NCBI GenBank assembly: GCA_003556605.1
Contig: PWQX01000267.1
Location: 1-39,835 of the forward strand
Length of the DNA: 39,835 nucleotides
From: Spirochaetaceae bacterium
GTDB taxonomy: Bacteria > Spirochaetota > Spirochaetia > DSM-27196 > SLAA01
Direction of reading: 5' to 3'
Both the position numbers and the translations under genes were made by a program. The stretch's first letter is position 1; every line of letters starts with the position of its first letter. The notes beneath the pieces were generated by a model. It saw nothing but the letters and a program-made list of their open reading frames with translations. It searched no databases and was not told the origin of the DNA. Shown in pieces: positions 18,295 through 28,262 of this stretch.

Positions 18295-21200
18295 CTACGA
18301 GCAGCCGGTCGTTGACCCGCAGGTCATGCACTTCATGCACGCGCCGTTGCGGATCAAGGTGAAATGCCCACAAGTCGGGCACGGGTCGCCTTCGTAGCCC
18401 TTCATGCGCGCCTTGCGCGCCTCTTCGGTGGACAGCGGATCTCTTGTTGCACGCCCGGCCGTGCCGGCTTTCGGTGTCTCCCGCGGCCCCCCGGCCGGTT
18501 GTGTCACAAAGCCGATTGAGCCGCTCTGTGATCCGCCCTCGCCGCTTGCCTCACGCCCCCATTCACCGGATGCCGCATCGTGGCTTTCGCCGGTTCGCCG
18601 GCGGGAGTGCGCGCTCGGCGCGTCGCTCCGCTCACCATAATGCCCCGTATCGGTGGGCCGCAGATCATCGGGAGAGACCTGTACCAGGTCTGTACGGCCG
18701 AGGTATGTGAATGCAAGATCGCGGAAAATGAAGTCCAGAACCGAGGTGCTCATCTTGATGTTTGCGTGTCCGCGCACGATACCGTTCGGCTCAAAACGCG
18801 AAAAGGTGAACGCGTCAACGTACTCCTCCAGCGGCACTCCGTACTGCAGGCCTAGCGAGACCGCAATCGCAAAACTGTTCATGAGCGATCGAAATGCCGC
18901 CCCTTCTTTGTGCATGTCGAGGAATACCTCACCGAGACGCCCGTCGCTGTACTCGCCGGTGCGCAGGAACAGACTGTGCCCGCCGATCTTGGCCTTCTGC
19001 GTGTAGCCGACGCGGCGCGTCGGCAACGGGCAGCGCTTGGAGACCTGCGGCTGCCGCTCGCCGTGCGCACCGGCGGTCGGCTGCGATTCGGGCGGCTGCG
19101 CTGCAGGCTCGCGACTGCCGGAGGCCCGGATCTCCGCCGTCTCACCGGACCGTACTGCTGCGGAGCGCAGAGCGTCTAAGCGCAGCTCACCGTTGCGCCG
19201 GCGTTGCTCCGCGCTCATAATGGCGGCGGCAACCGGGTCGGAACCGCCGGCGAACGTAGACAGCGGCTGGCTGAGCTTCGACCCGTCGCGATACAGCGCA
19301 ATTGCCTTGAGCATGCGATGCCATGCCAACATATAGGCTCCCTTCACATCTTGCACCGTTGCACTGTTCGGCATGTTGATCGTCTTCGAGATCGCCCCCG
19401 ATACGAACGGCTGACCCGCAGCCATCATCTCTACGTGCGCGTGCCACGGGATTGAGCGAACCGCGGTGCGTCCCGAAGGGTTCGCGGTGTCGAAAACCGG
19501 AAGGTGCTCGTCTTTGAGGTACGGCGCGCCTTCCACACCCATCTGTCCGCAGGCGTACACCTCGGCCTGCTCGATCTGCGCATCGCTAAACCCCAGGTGC
19601 CGCAGCAGGCTGAACCCGGACAGCGAATAGGTTGCCTCCGGCACCCCGATGGTGTTTTCCAGGAACTCTTTGTCGAACAACCATGGACCGAACGCGTCGT
19701 GCAGCGAGAATGCGCCTTTCAGCGCGGCGCGTACCTTCTGCAGTTGCGCGTCGCCGAAGCCTTTTTGCCGCAGTGCAGCCTCGTCGATAGCCGGCGCACC
19801 CTCGAGACTGCCGTGCCCAACGCAGTATGCGATGATTTCGTCGATTTCTTGGCTGCTGTATCCGAGCTTCTTAAGCGCCGGGGGAATAGATTGGTTGATG
19901 ATCTTGAAAAACCCGCCCCCGGCGAGCTTTTTGAACTTCACAAGGCTGAAATCAGGTTCTATGCCGGTGGTGTCACAATCCATCACCAGGCCGATGGTAC
20001 CAGTGGGCGCGATTGCAGTGGTCTGCGCGTTCCGAAACCCGTGCTTCTGCCCCTGTTCGAGCGCAGCGTCCCAGCTCTCGCGTGCGGCGGCGAGCAGTGG
20101 CTCGGGACAGTGATCGGGATCGATAGGCTGCGGCGTTACGGTGAGGTTCTCGTACTCCGCAGCCGGCGAGGCGTAGGCGGCACGGCGATGATTGCGGATC
20201 ACGCGCAGCATGTTCTCTTTATTCGCTTCAAAACGCGGAAACGGGCCTACGCCGGCTGCGATTTCGGCCGACATCGCATAACTCTCACCGCTGAGAACGG
20301 CTGTCAACGCAGCGGTGATTGCGCGCCCTTCCGGCGAATCGTACGGAATTCCCATTACCATCAGCAGCGTGCCGACGTTAGCGTACCCGAGCCCCAAGGT
20401 GCGGAAGTCATAGCTCTTGCGGGCCACCGCTTTGCTCGGAAACTGGGCCATTACCACGCTGATCTCGAGGATCAGCGTCCAGATACGAATCGCGTGACGG
20501 TAGGACTCGATATCGAAAGCTGCGCTCTCTGGGTCGTAGAAACGCATCACGTTCAGCGAGGCGAGGTTACATGCAGTGTCGTCGAGAAACATGTACTCCG
20601 AACACGGATTCGAGGCGCGAATGTCGCCGTCGGCCGGGCACGTGTGCCACTCGTTTATGGTTGAGTGAAACTGCACACCGGGGTCGGCGCAGCTCCAGGC
20701 CGCCCGCGTAATCTGCTCCCACAGAGCACGCGCCTTGATCTTCTTCCAGAAACTGCCGTCGGTGCGGGCGGTGAGCTCCCATTCACCGTCGTCGAGCACT
20801 GCCTGCATAAACTCAGACGTCAAGCGTATTGAGTTATTGGACGACTGCCCGCTCACGGTGTTGTACGCTTCGTCGTCCCACTGGGCGGTAAACCTCTTGA
20901 GCTCGGCCGGAACTTCACCCTGGCGGGCGAGCTGCAGGAGCTGATACAAGAACGGTGCCGGGATCTCGGCCGCAACCGCCTCTTCTATCGCGGCACGCAG
21001 CATGCTGTTCTGGTCGGGGTTCATACGGTCCTGATCCGGGCCGTTATACTGCTCAATTGCGGCAAGGATCCGCCCGGCCTCGCGGTTGATCGCGGCGCTG
21101 CCGGCGGCCATCGCCGCTACCTTGTACTCCTCGTCGGCCTTCCAGTTGACGTACTTCTCGATATCGGGATGGTCGGCGTCGAGCGTTACCATCTTGGCCG

Positions 21201-21945
21201 CGCGGCGCGTGGTGCCTCCGCTCTTGATTCCGGCCGCCGACCGGTCGGCAATCTTGAGAAACGACAGCAAGCCGCTGGACACGCCGCCGCCTGACAGCGG
21301 TTCGTTGGCGCCGCGAATGCGTGAGAAATTGCTTCCGGTACCCGAACCGTACTTGAACAAGCGCGCTTCGCGCGAAACGAGGTCGATGATTCCGCCTTCG
21401 TTTACCAGGTCATCCTGCACGTCGAGTATGAAACACGCATGCGGTTGCGGCCGCCGATAGGCGCTGCCGGACTTCTCCACTTCACCGGTTTCGGGATTCA
21501 CGAAGTAGTGGCCCTGCGGCGGCCCTTCAATACCGTAAGCCGCATACAGCCCCGTATTGAACCACTGCGGGGAGTTCGGCGCCGCCATCTGGTGGGCCAG
21601 CATATAAACCGTTTCGTCGTAAAACGCCTGCGCGTCTTCTTGAGCATCGAAGTAACCCGCCGCCTTACCCCACTCGGTCCAGGTATGCGCCAAACGATGA
21701 AACACCTGGCGCGCATCGTGCTCGCCACCGGTGCTGCCGTCTTGGCGGGGAACTCCGGCTTTGCGGAAGTACTTCTGCGCAAGGATATCAGTTGCAATCT
21801 GCGACCACGACTCGGGTACGATGACGTTATCTTGGCGGAACACCAGGGTTCCGTCGGGGTTGCGCAGCTCGCTGGCGCGAGAAACCCAGCTAATATCGGC
21901 GTATGGATCCTGCCCTTTGGTAGTGAAGTGTCGGGTAACGTGCAT
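18295..21945 (-). CDS. nrdJ: Adenosylcobalamin-dependent (class II) ribonucleotide reductase
   Basis: 1216 aa; [101 protein letters not shown]-terminal zinc-like [28 protein letters not shown]. Confidence 0.95.
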   Translation of the reverse strand: MHVTRHFTTKGQDPYADISWVSRASELRNPDGTLVFRQDNVIVPESWSQIATDILAQKYFRKAGVPRQDGSTGGEHDARQVFHRLAHTWTEWGKAAGYFDAQEDAQAFYDETVYMLAHQMAAPNSPQWFNTGLYAAYGIEGPPQGHYFVNPETGEVEKSGSAYRRPQPHACFILDVQDDLVNEGGIIDLVSREARLFKYGSGTGSNFSRIRGANEPLSGGGVSSGLLSFLKIADRSAAGIKSGGTTRRAAKMVTLDADHPDIEKYVNWKADEEYKVAAMAAGSAAINREAGRILAAIEQYNGPDQDRMNPDQNSMLRAAIEEAVAAEIPAPFLYQLLQLARQGEVPAELKRFTAQWDDEAYNTVSGQSSNNSIRLTSEFMQAVLDDGEWELTARTDGSFWKKIKARALWEQITRAAWSCADPGVQFHSTINEWHTCPADGDIRASNPCSEYMFLDDTACNLASLNVMRFYDPESAAFDIESYRHAIRIWTLILEISVVMAQFPSKAVARKSYDFRTLGLGYANVGTLLMVMGIPYDSPEGRAITAALTAVLSGESYAMSAEIAAGVGPFPRFEANKENMLRVIRNHRRAAYASPAAEYENLTVTPQPIDPDHCPEPLLAAARESWDAALEQGQKHGFRNAQTTAIAPTGTIGLVMDCDTTGIEPDFSLVKFKKLAGGGFFKIINQSIPPALKKLGYSSQEIDEIIAYCVGHGSLEGAPAIDEAALRQKGFGDAQLQKVRAALKGAFSLHDAFGPWLFDKEFLENTIGVPEATYSLSGFSLLRHLGFSDAQIEQAEVYACGQMGVEGAPYLKDEHLPVFDTANPSGRTAVRSIPWHAHVEMMAAGQPFVSGAISKTINMPNSATVQDVKGAYMLAWHRMLKAIALYRDGSKLSQPLSTFAGGSDPVAAAIMSAEQRRRNGELRLDALRSAAVRSGETAEIRASGSREPAAQPPESQPTAGAHGERQPQVSKRCPLPTRRVGYTQKAKIGGHSLFLRTGEYSDGRLGEVFLDMHKEGAAFRSLMNSFAIAVSLGLQYGVPLEEYVDAFTFSRFEPNGIVRGHANIKMSTSVLDFIFRDLAFTYLGRTDLVQVSPDDLRPTDTGHYGERSDAPSAHSRRRTGESHDAASGEWGREASGEGGSQSGSIGFVTQPAGGPRETPKAGTAGRATRDPLSTEEARKARMKGYEGDPCPTCGHFTLIRNGACMKCMTCGSTTGCS

Positions 21946-21992
21946 GCTCGGCCTCCCAGTAGTAAGCTAATTCCTTGTCTGCGCTCGATATA

Positions 21993-22007
21993 GCACATAT
22001 ATAGTGC
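21993..22007. promoter_or_regulatory. NrdR-box-like palindrome 1 (gcacatatatagtgc)
   Basis: Close to NrdR consensus acaCwAtATaTwGtgt, one base shorter in the core; upstream of nrdJ. Confidence 0.7.
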
Positions 22008-22026
22008 TCTATCGGGCAACAAGGCT

Positions 22027-22055
22027 ATCTTAGCACCATATATGGTGTAGGTCAA
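22027..22055 (-). promoter_or_regulatory. nrdJ promoter (TTGACC-17-TAAGAT) with NrdR box 2 in the spacer
   Basis: Minus strand TTGACC tacaccatatatggtgc TAAGAT; the palindrome gcaccatatatggtgt (22033..22048) lies wholly inside the 17-bp spacer. Confidence 0.75.
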
Positions 22056-22090
22056 GTGCCGCCGACGAATATTCTCCGGATTGAGCCGTT

Positions 22091-23497
22091 TTATTCGCGC
22101 ACCCTGCGTACACGCAGTACGTCACCGGCGGTGAACCCGGTCGCCTGCCACAACGCACGCTCTAAGTCTCGCGCCGAGCGCGAAAAGGTGCCGGGATGCT
22201 GCTGTAAGAACTCGCGGATCCAGCCGGCCCGGTCGCTGCGATCGGCTTTCAGCCGGCCGATCCACGTGTCGTAGAAGTACTCATCGACGATCTGCACCGG
22301 CTGCTGCAACAGGTACGCCTGAAACTCATTTACCATGAGGTACTCGTACGTGGGATCAAAATCGCGAAACTCAAAAAACAGCCGCCAGAACTCGCGCTCT
22401 TCCGGGGCGAGTGCCTCCCAGTAATCGAAAGTGAACTCGCGGAACTCATCCACCATGTAGAACAGCCCGTGCATCGCCTCGTGCGTGAGAAACACCTGCC
22501 GCAACCACGGCAGTTGACGTGAGATCGATAACACACCGCCCTCGCCGGGCCGGTACCGGCGGTCACGGTACTCTATCACTCCGTTTGCCGCTGCGATCTC
22601 CGCGAGGTGATATTCTTCGGGGTTCAGCTTGAACCCGGTATCCGCAGCGGCCTGGAAAAACGCGGCGAGCCCTTCGGGGCTGTAGTTATGGGCGTTCCAC
22701 CCATGCTTGCCTTCAAGCTCTTCATTGCTCAGCAATGTGCCGCGATGCTCGTTCTTCTCATAGAAGAACGCCAGCCGTTTGAACATCCGAGACTGATAAT
22801 CCAGCTCGGCGATATCCAACACCACGATCTCCGGATAGCTGCTCCAGGAATACAGCTCGTACTCCGGCCGCCGCCACAGCTCCTGCCGATACTCGATAAC
22901 CGTACCAAGGTCCGCCGGCAGCGGTGCAAACTCGTTGCCGCGCTCGACACTGCGGCTGACGCTCGTCACCCGCAGCTCATAGATCTCGAGGTCCGGATGG
23001 TCACCGATAATTCTCAGCGCCGTGGGACAAAAGCCCGGCGCACCGCTGTATAGATAGACGCTGTTCTCACCCGGTTGCAGCGTTACGCGGTACCGTTTCG
23101 TCTGCCGCCGGTCCTCCCCGTCAGCATCGAGTGCAAGCTCAATGCGCTGCGGCGAGCGTCCGGGGTTCGCCCGGTCGCCCCAGAACGCGGCCGGGTCATC
23201 GGGCATCCGATAGCTGAGTTGCACCTGCGCCTGGCGCTTTTCGAACGCTATCGACCCGAGCGCTTCTGAGAGCTCAATGCGCAGCTCTTTATCTTGGTAC
23301 GCCGCGCGGTCAACGATTCCTACCGGGGTCTCGGCCGGCTCCCTATCCTGAGTCGCCGCCTGCTCTTCGGTCCGGATCTCTGCCGGCTCCTCAGCCCGCG
23401 CATCAACGGAATCACCGCCGCTTGCGGCTGAGCACGCGACTAGCGCGAGCGCCAGCATGCACGCAATCACCACCGTTGGCAACCCTGTTGTTTTCAT
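22091..23497 (-). CDS. Lipoprotein with HExxH zinc-metallopeptidase motif
   Basis: Signal MKTTGLPTVVIACMLALALVACSA (lipobox-like LVAC); LTHEAMHGLFYMVDEF, then YLMVNEFQAYLLQQP 47 residues after HEAMH. Confidence 0.7.
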   Translation of the reverse strand: MKTTGLPTVVIACMLALALVACSAASGGDSVDARAEEPAEIRTEEQAATQDREPAETPVGIVDRAAYQDKELRIELSEALGSIAFEKRQAQVQLSYRMPDDPAAFWGDRANPGRSPQRIELALDADGEDRRQTKRYRVTLQPGENSVYLYSGAPGFCPTALRIIGDHPDLEIYELRVTSVSRSVERGNEFAPLPADLGTVIEYRQELWRRPEYELYSWSSYPEIVVLDIAELDYQSRMFKRLAFFYEKNEHRGTLLSNEELEGKHGWNAHNYSPEGLAAFFQAAADTGFKLNPEEYHLAEIAAANGVIEYRDRRYRPGEGGVLSISRQLPWLRQVFLTHEAMHGLFYMVDEFREFTFDYWEALAPEEREFWRLFFEFRDFDPTYEYLMVNEFQAYLLQQPVQIVDEYFYDTWIGRLKADRSDRAGWIREFLQQHPGTFSRSARDLERALWQATGFTAGDVLRVRRVRE

Positions 23498-23550
23498 TAC
23501 TACAACTCTCTTGGAAACTAGGTGGCCGCAAGCTCGAATATACCGCACGG

Positions 23551-24318
23551 TTACAGCGCAAGCACACTACGAGCCATGAGCTCACCGACTTGATAGCGCT
23601 GCTCGGGCGAAAGCCCGCCCTCGGCCCGCAGAAAACTCTCGAAGCGCCCGCCGAACGGTTCGGGTAACGTTGGAAGCTCAACCACCTGCTCGGCAAGCAG
23701 CCGCGCCGACGGCTCGAACCGGCGATTGATAGCAAACAGCACGCTGCACAGGCTCTGAATGAAGCCCGCGGAAGACACCAGATAAAACAAGTCGTCCTCG
23801 CGCACCACCGCTGCGTACAGATCGCTCAGGTTGTGCTCCATCCGCGCCTGGGCCGACAGCCGCACACCCCGCCAGAACTTGTCGGTAAGCCTCTTGAGGT
23901 CCGAGCGTACCCGGTCCAACCAGTCGGAGTGCTGCACCAAGACCCGCGCATTCTTCAACCGGTAGAACATAAAGGTACCGCTGTCCCGAGACGGCCCGTC
24001 GCCGTCGGTGGTGGCGTCCAGGATGATGCGGTCGAATCGATCGATGTCCTTGTACTCTAAGCGGATCGGGATGTCGTTCAGCACGAACCGGTCCTTGCGC
24101 CCGGCGGTCAGCGACTCGAACGCAAAGGTATCTTCAAACGCAGCTTCACGCGCCGACACGGCGGGTACGTTTCCGCGGCAATAGAGGTCGAGACTGAAGA
24201 AAAAATACGGGTCATAGTAATCCTCCCCGGACTCCAGCACCGTAACGGTATCAATGGCTTCCCATTCGGAGACCCTTTCCACCACCTGCGAAATGACCTG
24301 ATCAGCTTTGCGTTTCAT
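23551..24318 (-). CDS. Conserved hypothetical protein (possible DUF4037/nucleotidyltransferase relative)
   Basis: 255 aa, charged, well-formed ORF ending just before the lipoprotein gene. GEDYYDPYFFFSLDLYCRG and a helical C-terminal half. Family assignment is tentative. Confidence 0.5.
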   Translation of the reverse strand: MKRKADQVISQVVERVSEWEAIDTVTVLESGEDYYDPYFFFSLDLYCRGNVPAVSAREAAFEDTFAFESLTAGRKDRFVLNDIPIRLEYKDIDRFDRIILDATTDGDGPSRDSGTFMFYRLKNARVLVQHSDWLDRVRSDLKRLTDKFWRGVRLSAQARMEHNLSDLYAAVVREDDLFYLVSSAGFIQSLCSVLFAINRRFEPSARLLAEQVVELPTLPEPFGGRFESFLRAEGGLSPEQRYQVGELMARSVLAL

Positions 24319-24441
24319 ATACTGCCCTTGCCTGCATTCTGAGCTCCGTCTTCCGCGCTCACGTGTGCCGTACCGTCGTACGTGGGTTGCTTGCGTGCGC
24401 GCTTGCCGTGCGTAGCGCCCTTACTGTACCATAGCTCCGTT

Positions 24442-25086
24442 GTGTTTGTAACCGCTTTGGCCCTTCCCGGAAGCCTGCAACGCGATTACGGCGAGCTGCA
24501 AACCGCGCTGTTCCGCGAATACGGCGTGGTTGGAGCGCGTTCGCTGCCGGCGATGATTCCGGTCGCGGTTTTCCACGATCCCGCCGGCCATACTGAGTCC
24601 ATCAATGCAGCCGCGCTACAGGCCGTCTGCACCGCCGATCCCGCGCGCGCTCGCGCCGCCGAGAGCTTGTTCCCCCCCGAGCCGGCACGGCTGCCGGTGC
24701 TGCAGCCGAACAGGTACACCGCCCGAGAACACGCGCTGTACGTGTTGTACTCTCCGGAACACGAACTGCTGGAGCTCGGCCGTGCGGCCGAGTCCATTGG
24801 GGTGGCGGCCGGCCTCACCCCCTTGGCGCATGAACTGCCGCTTGCCCCGGGCGTCCTCCTCGCCTTGGGAACCCCCGAGCAGCTCTCTGCGCTGCAGGCA
24901 TCTCTGCCGTCCCCGCCGGCCGCCGCTGTGCGTCAGGCCTGGTGGCAGCTACTGCGGATTGTGCCGCGCGGCGAGATTGCGGCACCGAGAAGCGGCAGCG
25001 GCGCGGGAAGCGCCCGCCCGTTCCCGTGGTGGTACGCGATTGAGTACGATATTCTGGCCGAGCGGCGAATCCCAAAAGCCAAGTAG
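24442..25086 (+). CDS. Hypothetical protein
   Basis: In-frame GTG 24442 (VFVTALALPGSLQRDYGEL...). ORF opens at a less plausible TTG (24382). No recognised domain. Confidence 0.5.
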   Translation: MFVTALALPGSLQRDYGELQTALFREYGVVGARSLPAMIPVAVFHDPAGHTESINAAALQAVCTADPARARAAESLFPPEPARLPVLQPNRYTAREHALYVLYSPEHELLELGRAAESIGVAAGLTPLAHELPLAPGVLLALGTPEQLSALQASLPSPPAAAVRQAWWQLLRIVPRGEIAAPRSGSGAGSARPFPWWYAIEYDILAERRIPKAK

Positions 25087-25092
25087 TGCCGC

Positions 25093-26829
25093 CTACGCGG
25101 TGATGACCTTGTTGCGGCCCTGTTCCTTTGCCGCGTACAGCGCCCGGTCGGCCGCCTCAGTGAGCACCATAGCGCCATCGTACTGGGGAAAGGCCGCGAC
25201 TCCGCAGCTGAAGGTCAGCTGGAAGGTATCGTGCCCTACCTGATGGACAAGCTCGGAGAACTGTTCACGGATCGCGTTCATCAATCGGGCTCCCTGGGTT
25301 ACGTCGGTGTCCAGCAAGATCACACCAAACTCCTCCCCGCCCCATCGGCCAATGGCGTCGGTATTACGCAGTCGCTCCTGCAAGAGCCGCGCGAGCGTCT
25401 TGAGTACGCGGTCGCCTACCAGGTGTCCGTATCGGTCATTCGCTCGTTTGAAATAGTCAAGATCCAGCATCGCGAAGCATACAGAGCTCTTCAGGCGTGA
25501 GGCTCGCTGCAGCTCGGTGCTCAGCCTGTCCATCAGGCTCGAGTGATCGCGCAGTCCGGTGAGAGAGTCACGCTCCATGTAGTACCGCATCGCGCGCGTG
25601 CGCTGACATCGCGTTCGAACCAGCCGAACAAACTGCTCGGGATCAACCGGCTTGGTAAGAAAGTCGTCGGCGCCGGCCGCAATAGCCTCAATCTGCTTTT
25701 CGCGATCAGACTCAATCGATAGGTAGACGATCGGAACTCCGACGAACACCTCTTGTTGCCGAATGACCTTGGTGAGCTCCACTCCGGTACAGTCGCCCAG
25801 ATACATATCGAGTAAGATGAGCTCCGGTCGGGCATCTATCATCGCCGAGAAGAGGTAATGCGGGTTAGTCACGACCGAGGTGATCATTCCCGCCTGCTGT
25901 AGAATCCACGCCACATGCGAGACTTGCTCGGGATCGTCGTCCACCAGCAGAATATGAAACGGGTTGTCTGGTCTCTTGTTCGTCAACGCCTCTAGGCCAT
26001 CGATGAGCTGCACCAAATCGACAGGACGCGAGACAAACGCTGCCGAACCGGCCCGCACGGCACTGAGGCGCGTACCGACCGAGTCGCTGGAGGAGAAACA
26101 CACGAGCTTCACCACACCGGCCTCTATAGCGGCTATATGCGGTGCCAAGCCATCATCGCGATCTTGAACAAGTCGCGAGACCTCGGTAAGCACAACCGCC
26201 GGTTGAGCCGCCGAATACGAGGCGCTATCGAGCGCTGCAAGAGGACGGATCTCAAACCCGAAGAAGGACAGCTGCTCGAAAATTTGCTTCATCTCGTCAC
26301 CGGATTCAGTGTTATCGTACAGAACCGGGGTATCCAACGGCGGTTGCCCGTTTTCCTCGATCTTATCCATCTCCAAGACCTCGCTATCGCTGCCGGCATC
26401 CCGCACGGCACCATCCACCTCGTGTTCGCGTCTCTCCGCAGCACGTTTGTGCGCCGAGCTGTGCGAAGAACCTTTGCGGCCGCCCGCCGGCGACTCGGCG
26501 CCGGCCGCAGTCGCCGCGATCGCGGCAATCAATGCCCCAATAGTACCGTGTTGCTCCTCCGGAGGTGCCTGCCCGTTCTCGAGGATCGCATCGATCTCGC
26601 TCTCGAGCAGCCGCGCATCAAGCGAGAGCCCCGCGTACCCGAACGTCGCGCCGGTCCCGGCGAGGCGGTGCGCCAAATCCCGAAGCCTTACGAGCGGCGT
26701 CAAATCGCTTGCCTCCCCAAAGCACGAGTAGGTCGCTTCGAGTTCGGCAATGCGGGCCGGCAGTTGCTCGGCAAACCGCTTCCCCAGCTCCTCAAACCGA
26801 CGCTTCATACGGTCCGAAAGTACAGCCAT
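25093..26829 (-). CDS. Hpt - degenerate REC - REC - GGDEF diguanylate cyclase
   Basis: Hpt motif LRDLAHRLAGTGATFG; REC HILLVDDDPEQ...LILLDMYLGD...DDFLTKP; GGDEF with RNTDAIGRWGGEEFGVIL (RxxD I-site plus GGEEF) and FSCGVAAF. ATG 26829. Confidence 0.92.
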   Translation of the reverse strand: MAVLSDRMKRRFEELGKRFAEQLPARIAELEATYSCFGEASDLTPLVRLRDLAHRLAGTGATFGYAGLSLDARLLESEIDAILENGQAPPEEQHGTIGALIAAIAATAAGAESPAGGRKGSSHSSAHKRAAERREHEVDGAVRDAGSDSEVLEMDKIEENGQPPLDTPVLYDNTESGDEMKQIFEQLSFFGFEIRPLAALDSASYSAAQPAVVLTEVSRLVQDRDDGLAPHIAAIEAGVVKLVCFSSSDSVGTRLSAVRAGSAAFVSRPVDLVQLIDGLEALTNKRPDNPFHILLVDDDPEQVSHVAWILQQAGMITSVVTNPHYLFSAMIDARPELILLDMYLGDCTGVELTKVIRQQEVFVGVPIVYLSIESDREKQIEAIAAGADDFLTKPVDPEQFVRLVRTRCQRTRAMRYYMERDSLTGLRDHSSLMDRLSTELQRASRLKSSVCFAMLDLDYFKRANDRYGHLVGDRVLKTLARLLQERLRNTDAIGRWGGEEFGVILLDTDVTQGARLMNAIREQFSELVHQVGHDTFQLTFSCGVAAFPQYDGAMVLTEAADRALYAAKEQGRNKVITA

Positions 26830-26877
26830 ATGTCTTTTGCACCTCGATACTACTGTAGTGCGGGGCGCCCGATATTG

Positions 26878-26898
26878 CAACAGGCGTAGCGCCGGTTG
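26878..26898. promoter_or_regulatory. 21-bp near-perfect palindrome between the divergent GGDEF and DtxR-like genes
   Basis: CAACaGGCG-tag-CGCCgGTTG, one mismatch per arm pair. Confidence 0.5.
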
Positions 26899-26974
26899 TA
26901 GACAGTTATCGACAGGCAGTCAGCCGCCTGCAGGAAGATCCCATGAGTTGCTAAAACCATCGAGCCACGGTAAG

Positions 26975-27472
26975 ATGGGCCAAATGGTGAGCACCGGCGC
27001 TCAGTTATCTCGAAGCCTGCAGCAGTACTTAGGGGCGGTCTATATCCTCGAAGGTGAACGGCGCGTCGCCCGCGTAAAGGATATCGCGGGGTACCTCGGC
27101 GTTCAGATGCCCTCGGTAACCGGTGCAATCAAGTCGCTGAAACAGAAAGGGCTTATCGGGCAGGAGAAGAACTCGTTCATCACGCTGACGCCGGAGGGTC
27201 GGCGTGTCGCACAGCAACTGCAACGGGTACATTCGGTGCTGCAGTGTTTCCTCGAGAATGTGCTGATGGTTGAAACCGAAAAGGCCGAACAGTTTGCCTA
27301 CAATATGGAGTGCGCGCTGGACACGGAGACCGCCGAGCGGCTGTGCAACAGCATCAAATACTTCACCACCGAGCTATCCGCCAAACAGCAGATCTCACGC
27401 GAAGAGTGGATTCAAATACTGAAATCGCAAAGGACACCGTGCACGATATGCCGGCCATGGCCCGATACCTGA
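26975..27472 (+). CDS. DtxR/MntR-family-like transcriptional regulator (metal ligands eroded)
   Basis: LSRSLQQYLGAVYILEGERRVARVKDIAGYLGVQMPSVTGAIKSLKQKGLIGQEKNSFITLTPEGRRVAQQLQRVHSVLQCFLENVL. Confidence 0.8.
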   Translation: MGQMVSTGAQLSRSLQQYLGAVYILEGERRVARVKDIAGYLGVQMPSVTGAIKSLKQKGLIGQEKNSFITLTPEGRRVAQQLQRVHSVLQCFLENVLMVETEKAEQFAYNMECALDTETAERLCNSIKYFTTELSAKQQISREEWIQILKSQRTPCTICRPWPDT

Positions 27473-28251
27473 CGGCGGTCCTTCAAAACCGCCCGATCGC
27501 AGAGGACTTCTACGAACTGCAGTTCAACTGGCCATCGCAGGCACCGGCGCCGAAGCCCGGTCAGTTTCTTACTATTCGGACCTCCCAGTCTTCAGTGCCG
27601 CTATTACGGCGGCCGTTCGCGTTCAGCCGCTACGATCATGAGGACGGTTCAGCCCGGATCATCTACAAAGTGCGCGGTGCGGCTACGGCCCAGCTCGCCG
27701 GAAAGCGTCCGTTTGATGCGGTCGATGTCCTCGCCCCGCTCGGAAAGCCGTTTCCCCTACCCGACTCCGAAACCCGTCCGATTCTGGTGGCCGGAGGCAT
27801 CGGTATAGGGCCTATTCTGTTCCTGGCGCGAGCTCTGCACGCCCATTCGCCCGCTCTGCGTTTGATTGTCGGGGCGAGAACCGCCGCCGGTCTGCCTTCG
27901 CAGCTTTCCGGCGAATACGGTGAGGTCATCGCCTGCACCGACGACGGCAGCTTCGGGCATTCGGGCACCGTGATCGATGCGCTGCGCAGTTATCTATCCA
28001 CCACAACGCTCTCCACCAACAGCGGCGAGAGCGTGTTGTATCTCTGCGGCCCCGAACCGATGCTCGCGGGCGGGCACCGTCTCGCGCTGGAGTGCGGCAT
28101 CACCGCGTACGTCGCGGTCGAGCAGACGATGGGGTGCGCCGTGGGCGCGTGCATGGGATGCGCGGTTCGCGTCCTCGGACCGGAGCGCTACGCGCGGGCG
28201 TGCACCGAAGGACCCGTATTCGACTCACGGCTGATAGACTGGCGAGAGTGA
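27448..28251 (+). CDS. pyrK: Dihydroorotate dehydrogenase electron transfer subunit (FAD/2Fe-2S)
   Basis: KPGQFLTIRT, LLRRPFAFSR, LVAGGIGIGPILFLAR, LYLCGPEPML, EQTMGCAVGACMGCAV...RACTEGPVFDS (Fe-S Cys pattern). Confidence 0.92.
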   Translation: MPAMARYLTAVLQNRPIAEDFYELQFNWPSQAPAPKPGQFLTIRTSQSSVPLLRRPFAFSRYDHEDGSARIIYKVRGAATAQLAGKRPFDAVDVLAPLGKPFPLPDSETRPILVAGGIGIGPILFLARALHAHSPALRLIVGARTAAGLPSQLSGEYGEVIACTDDGSFGHSGTVIDALRSYLSTTTLSTNSGESVLYLCGPEPMLAGGHRLALECGITAYVAVEQTMGCAVGACMGCAVRVLGPERYARACTEGPVFDSRLIDWRE

Positions 28252-28262
28252 GCGGAGGGTGC

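Noticed and set aside
17681-18397. 238-aa plus-strand ORF
   Set aside because: Antisense to coaX and the nrdJ 3' end.
19504-20664. 386-aa plus-strand ORF
   Set aside because: Fully antisense to the well-supported nrdJ coding sequence; composition mirrors the opposite-strand codons and no domain motif is visible.
24605-25243. 212-aa plus-strand ORF
   Set aside because: Alternate frame of the 24442-25086 gene running into the GGDEF gene; Pro/Arg/Ser-rich.
26137-26889. 250-aa plus-strand ORF
   Set aside because: Antisense to the Hpt/REC part of the GGDEF gene.
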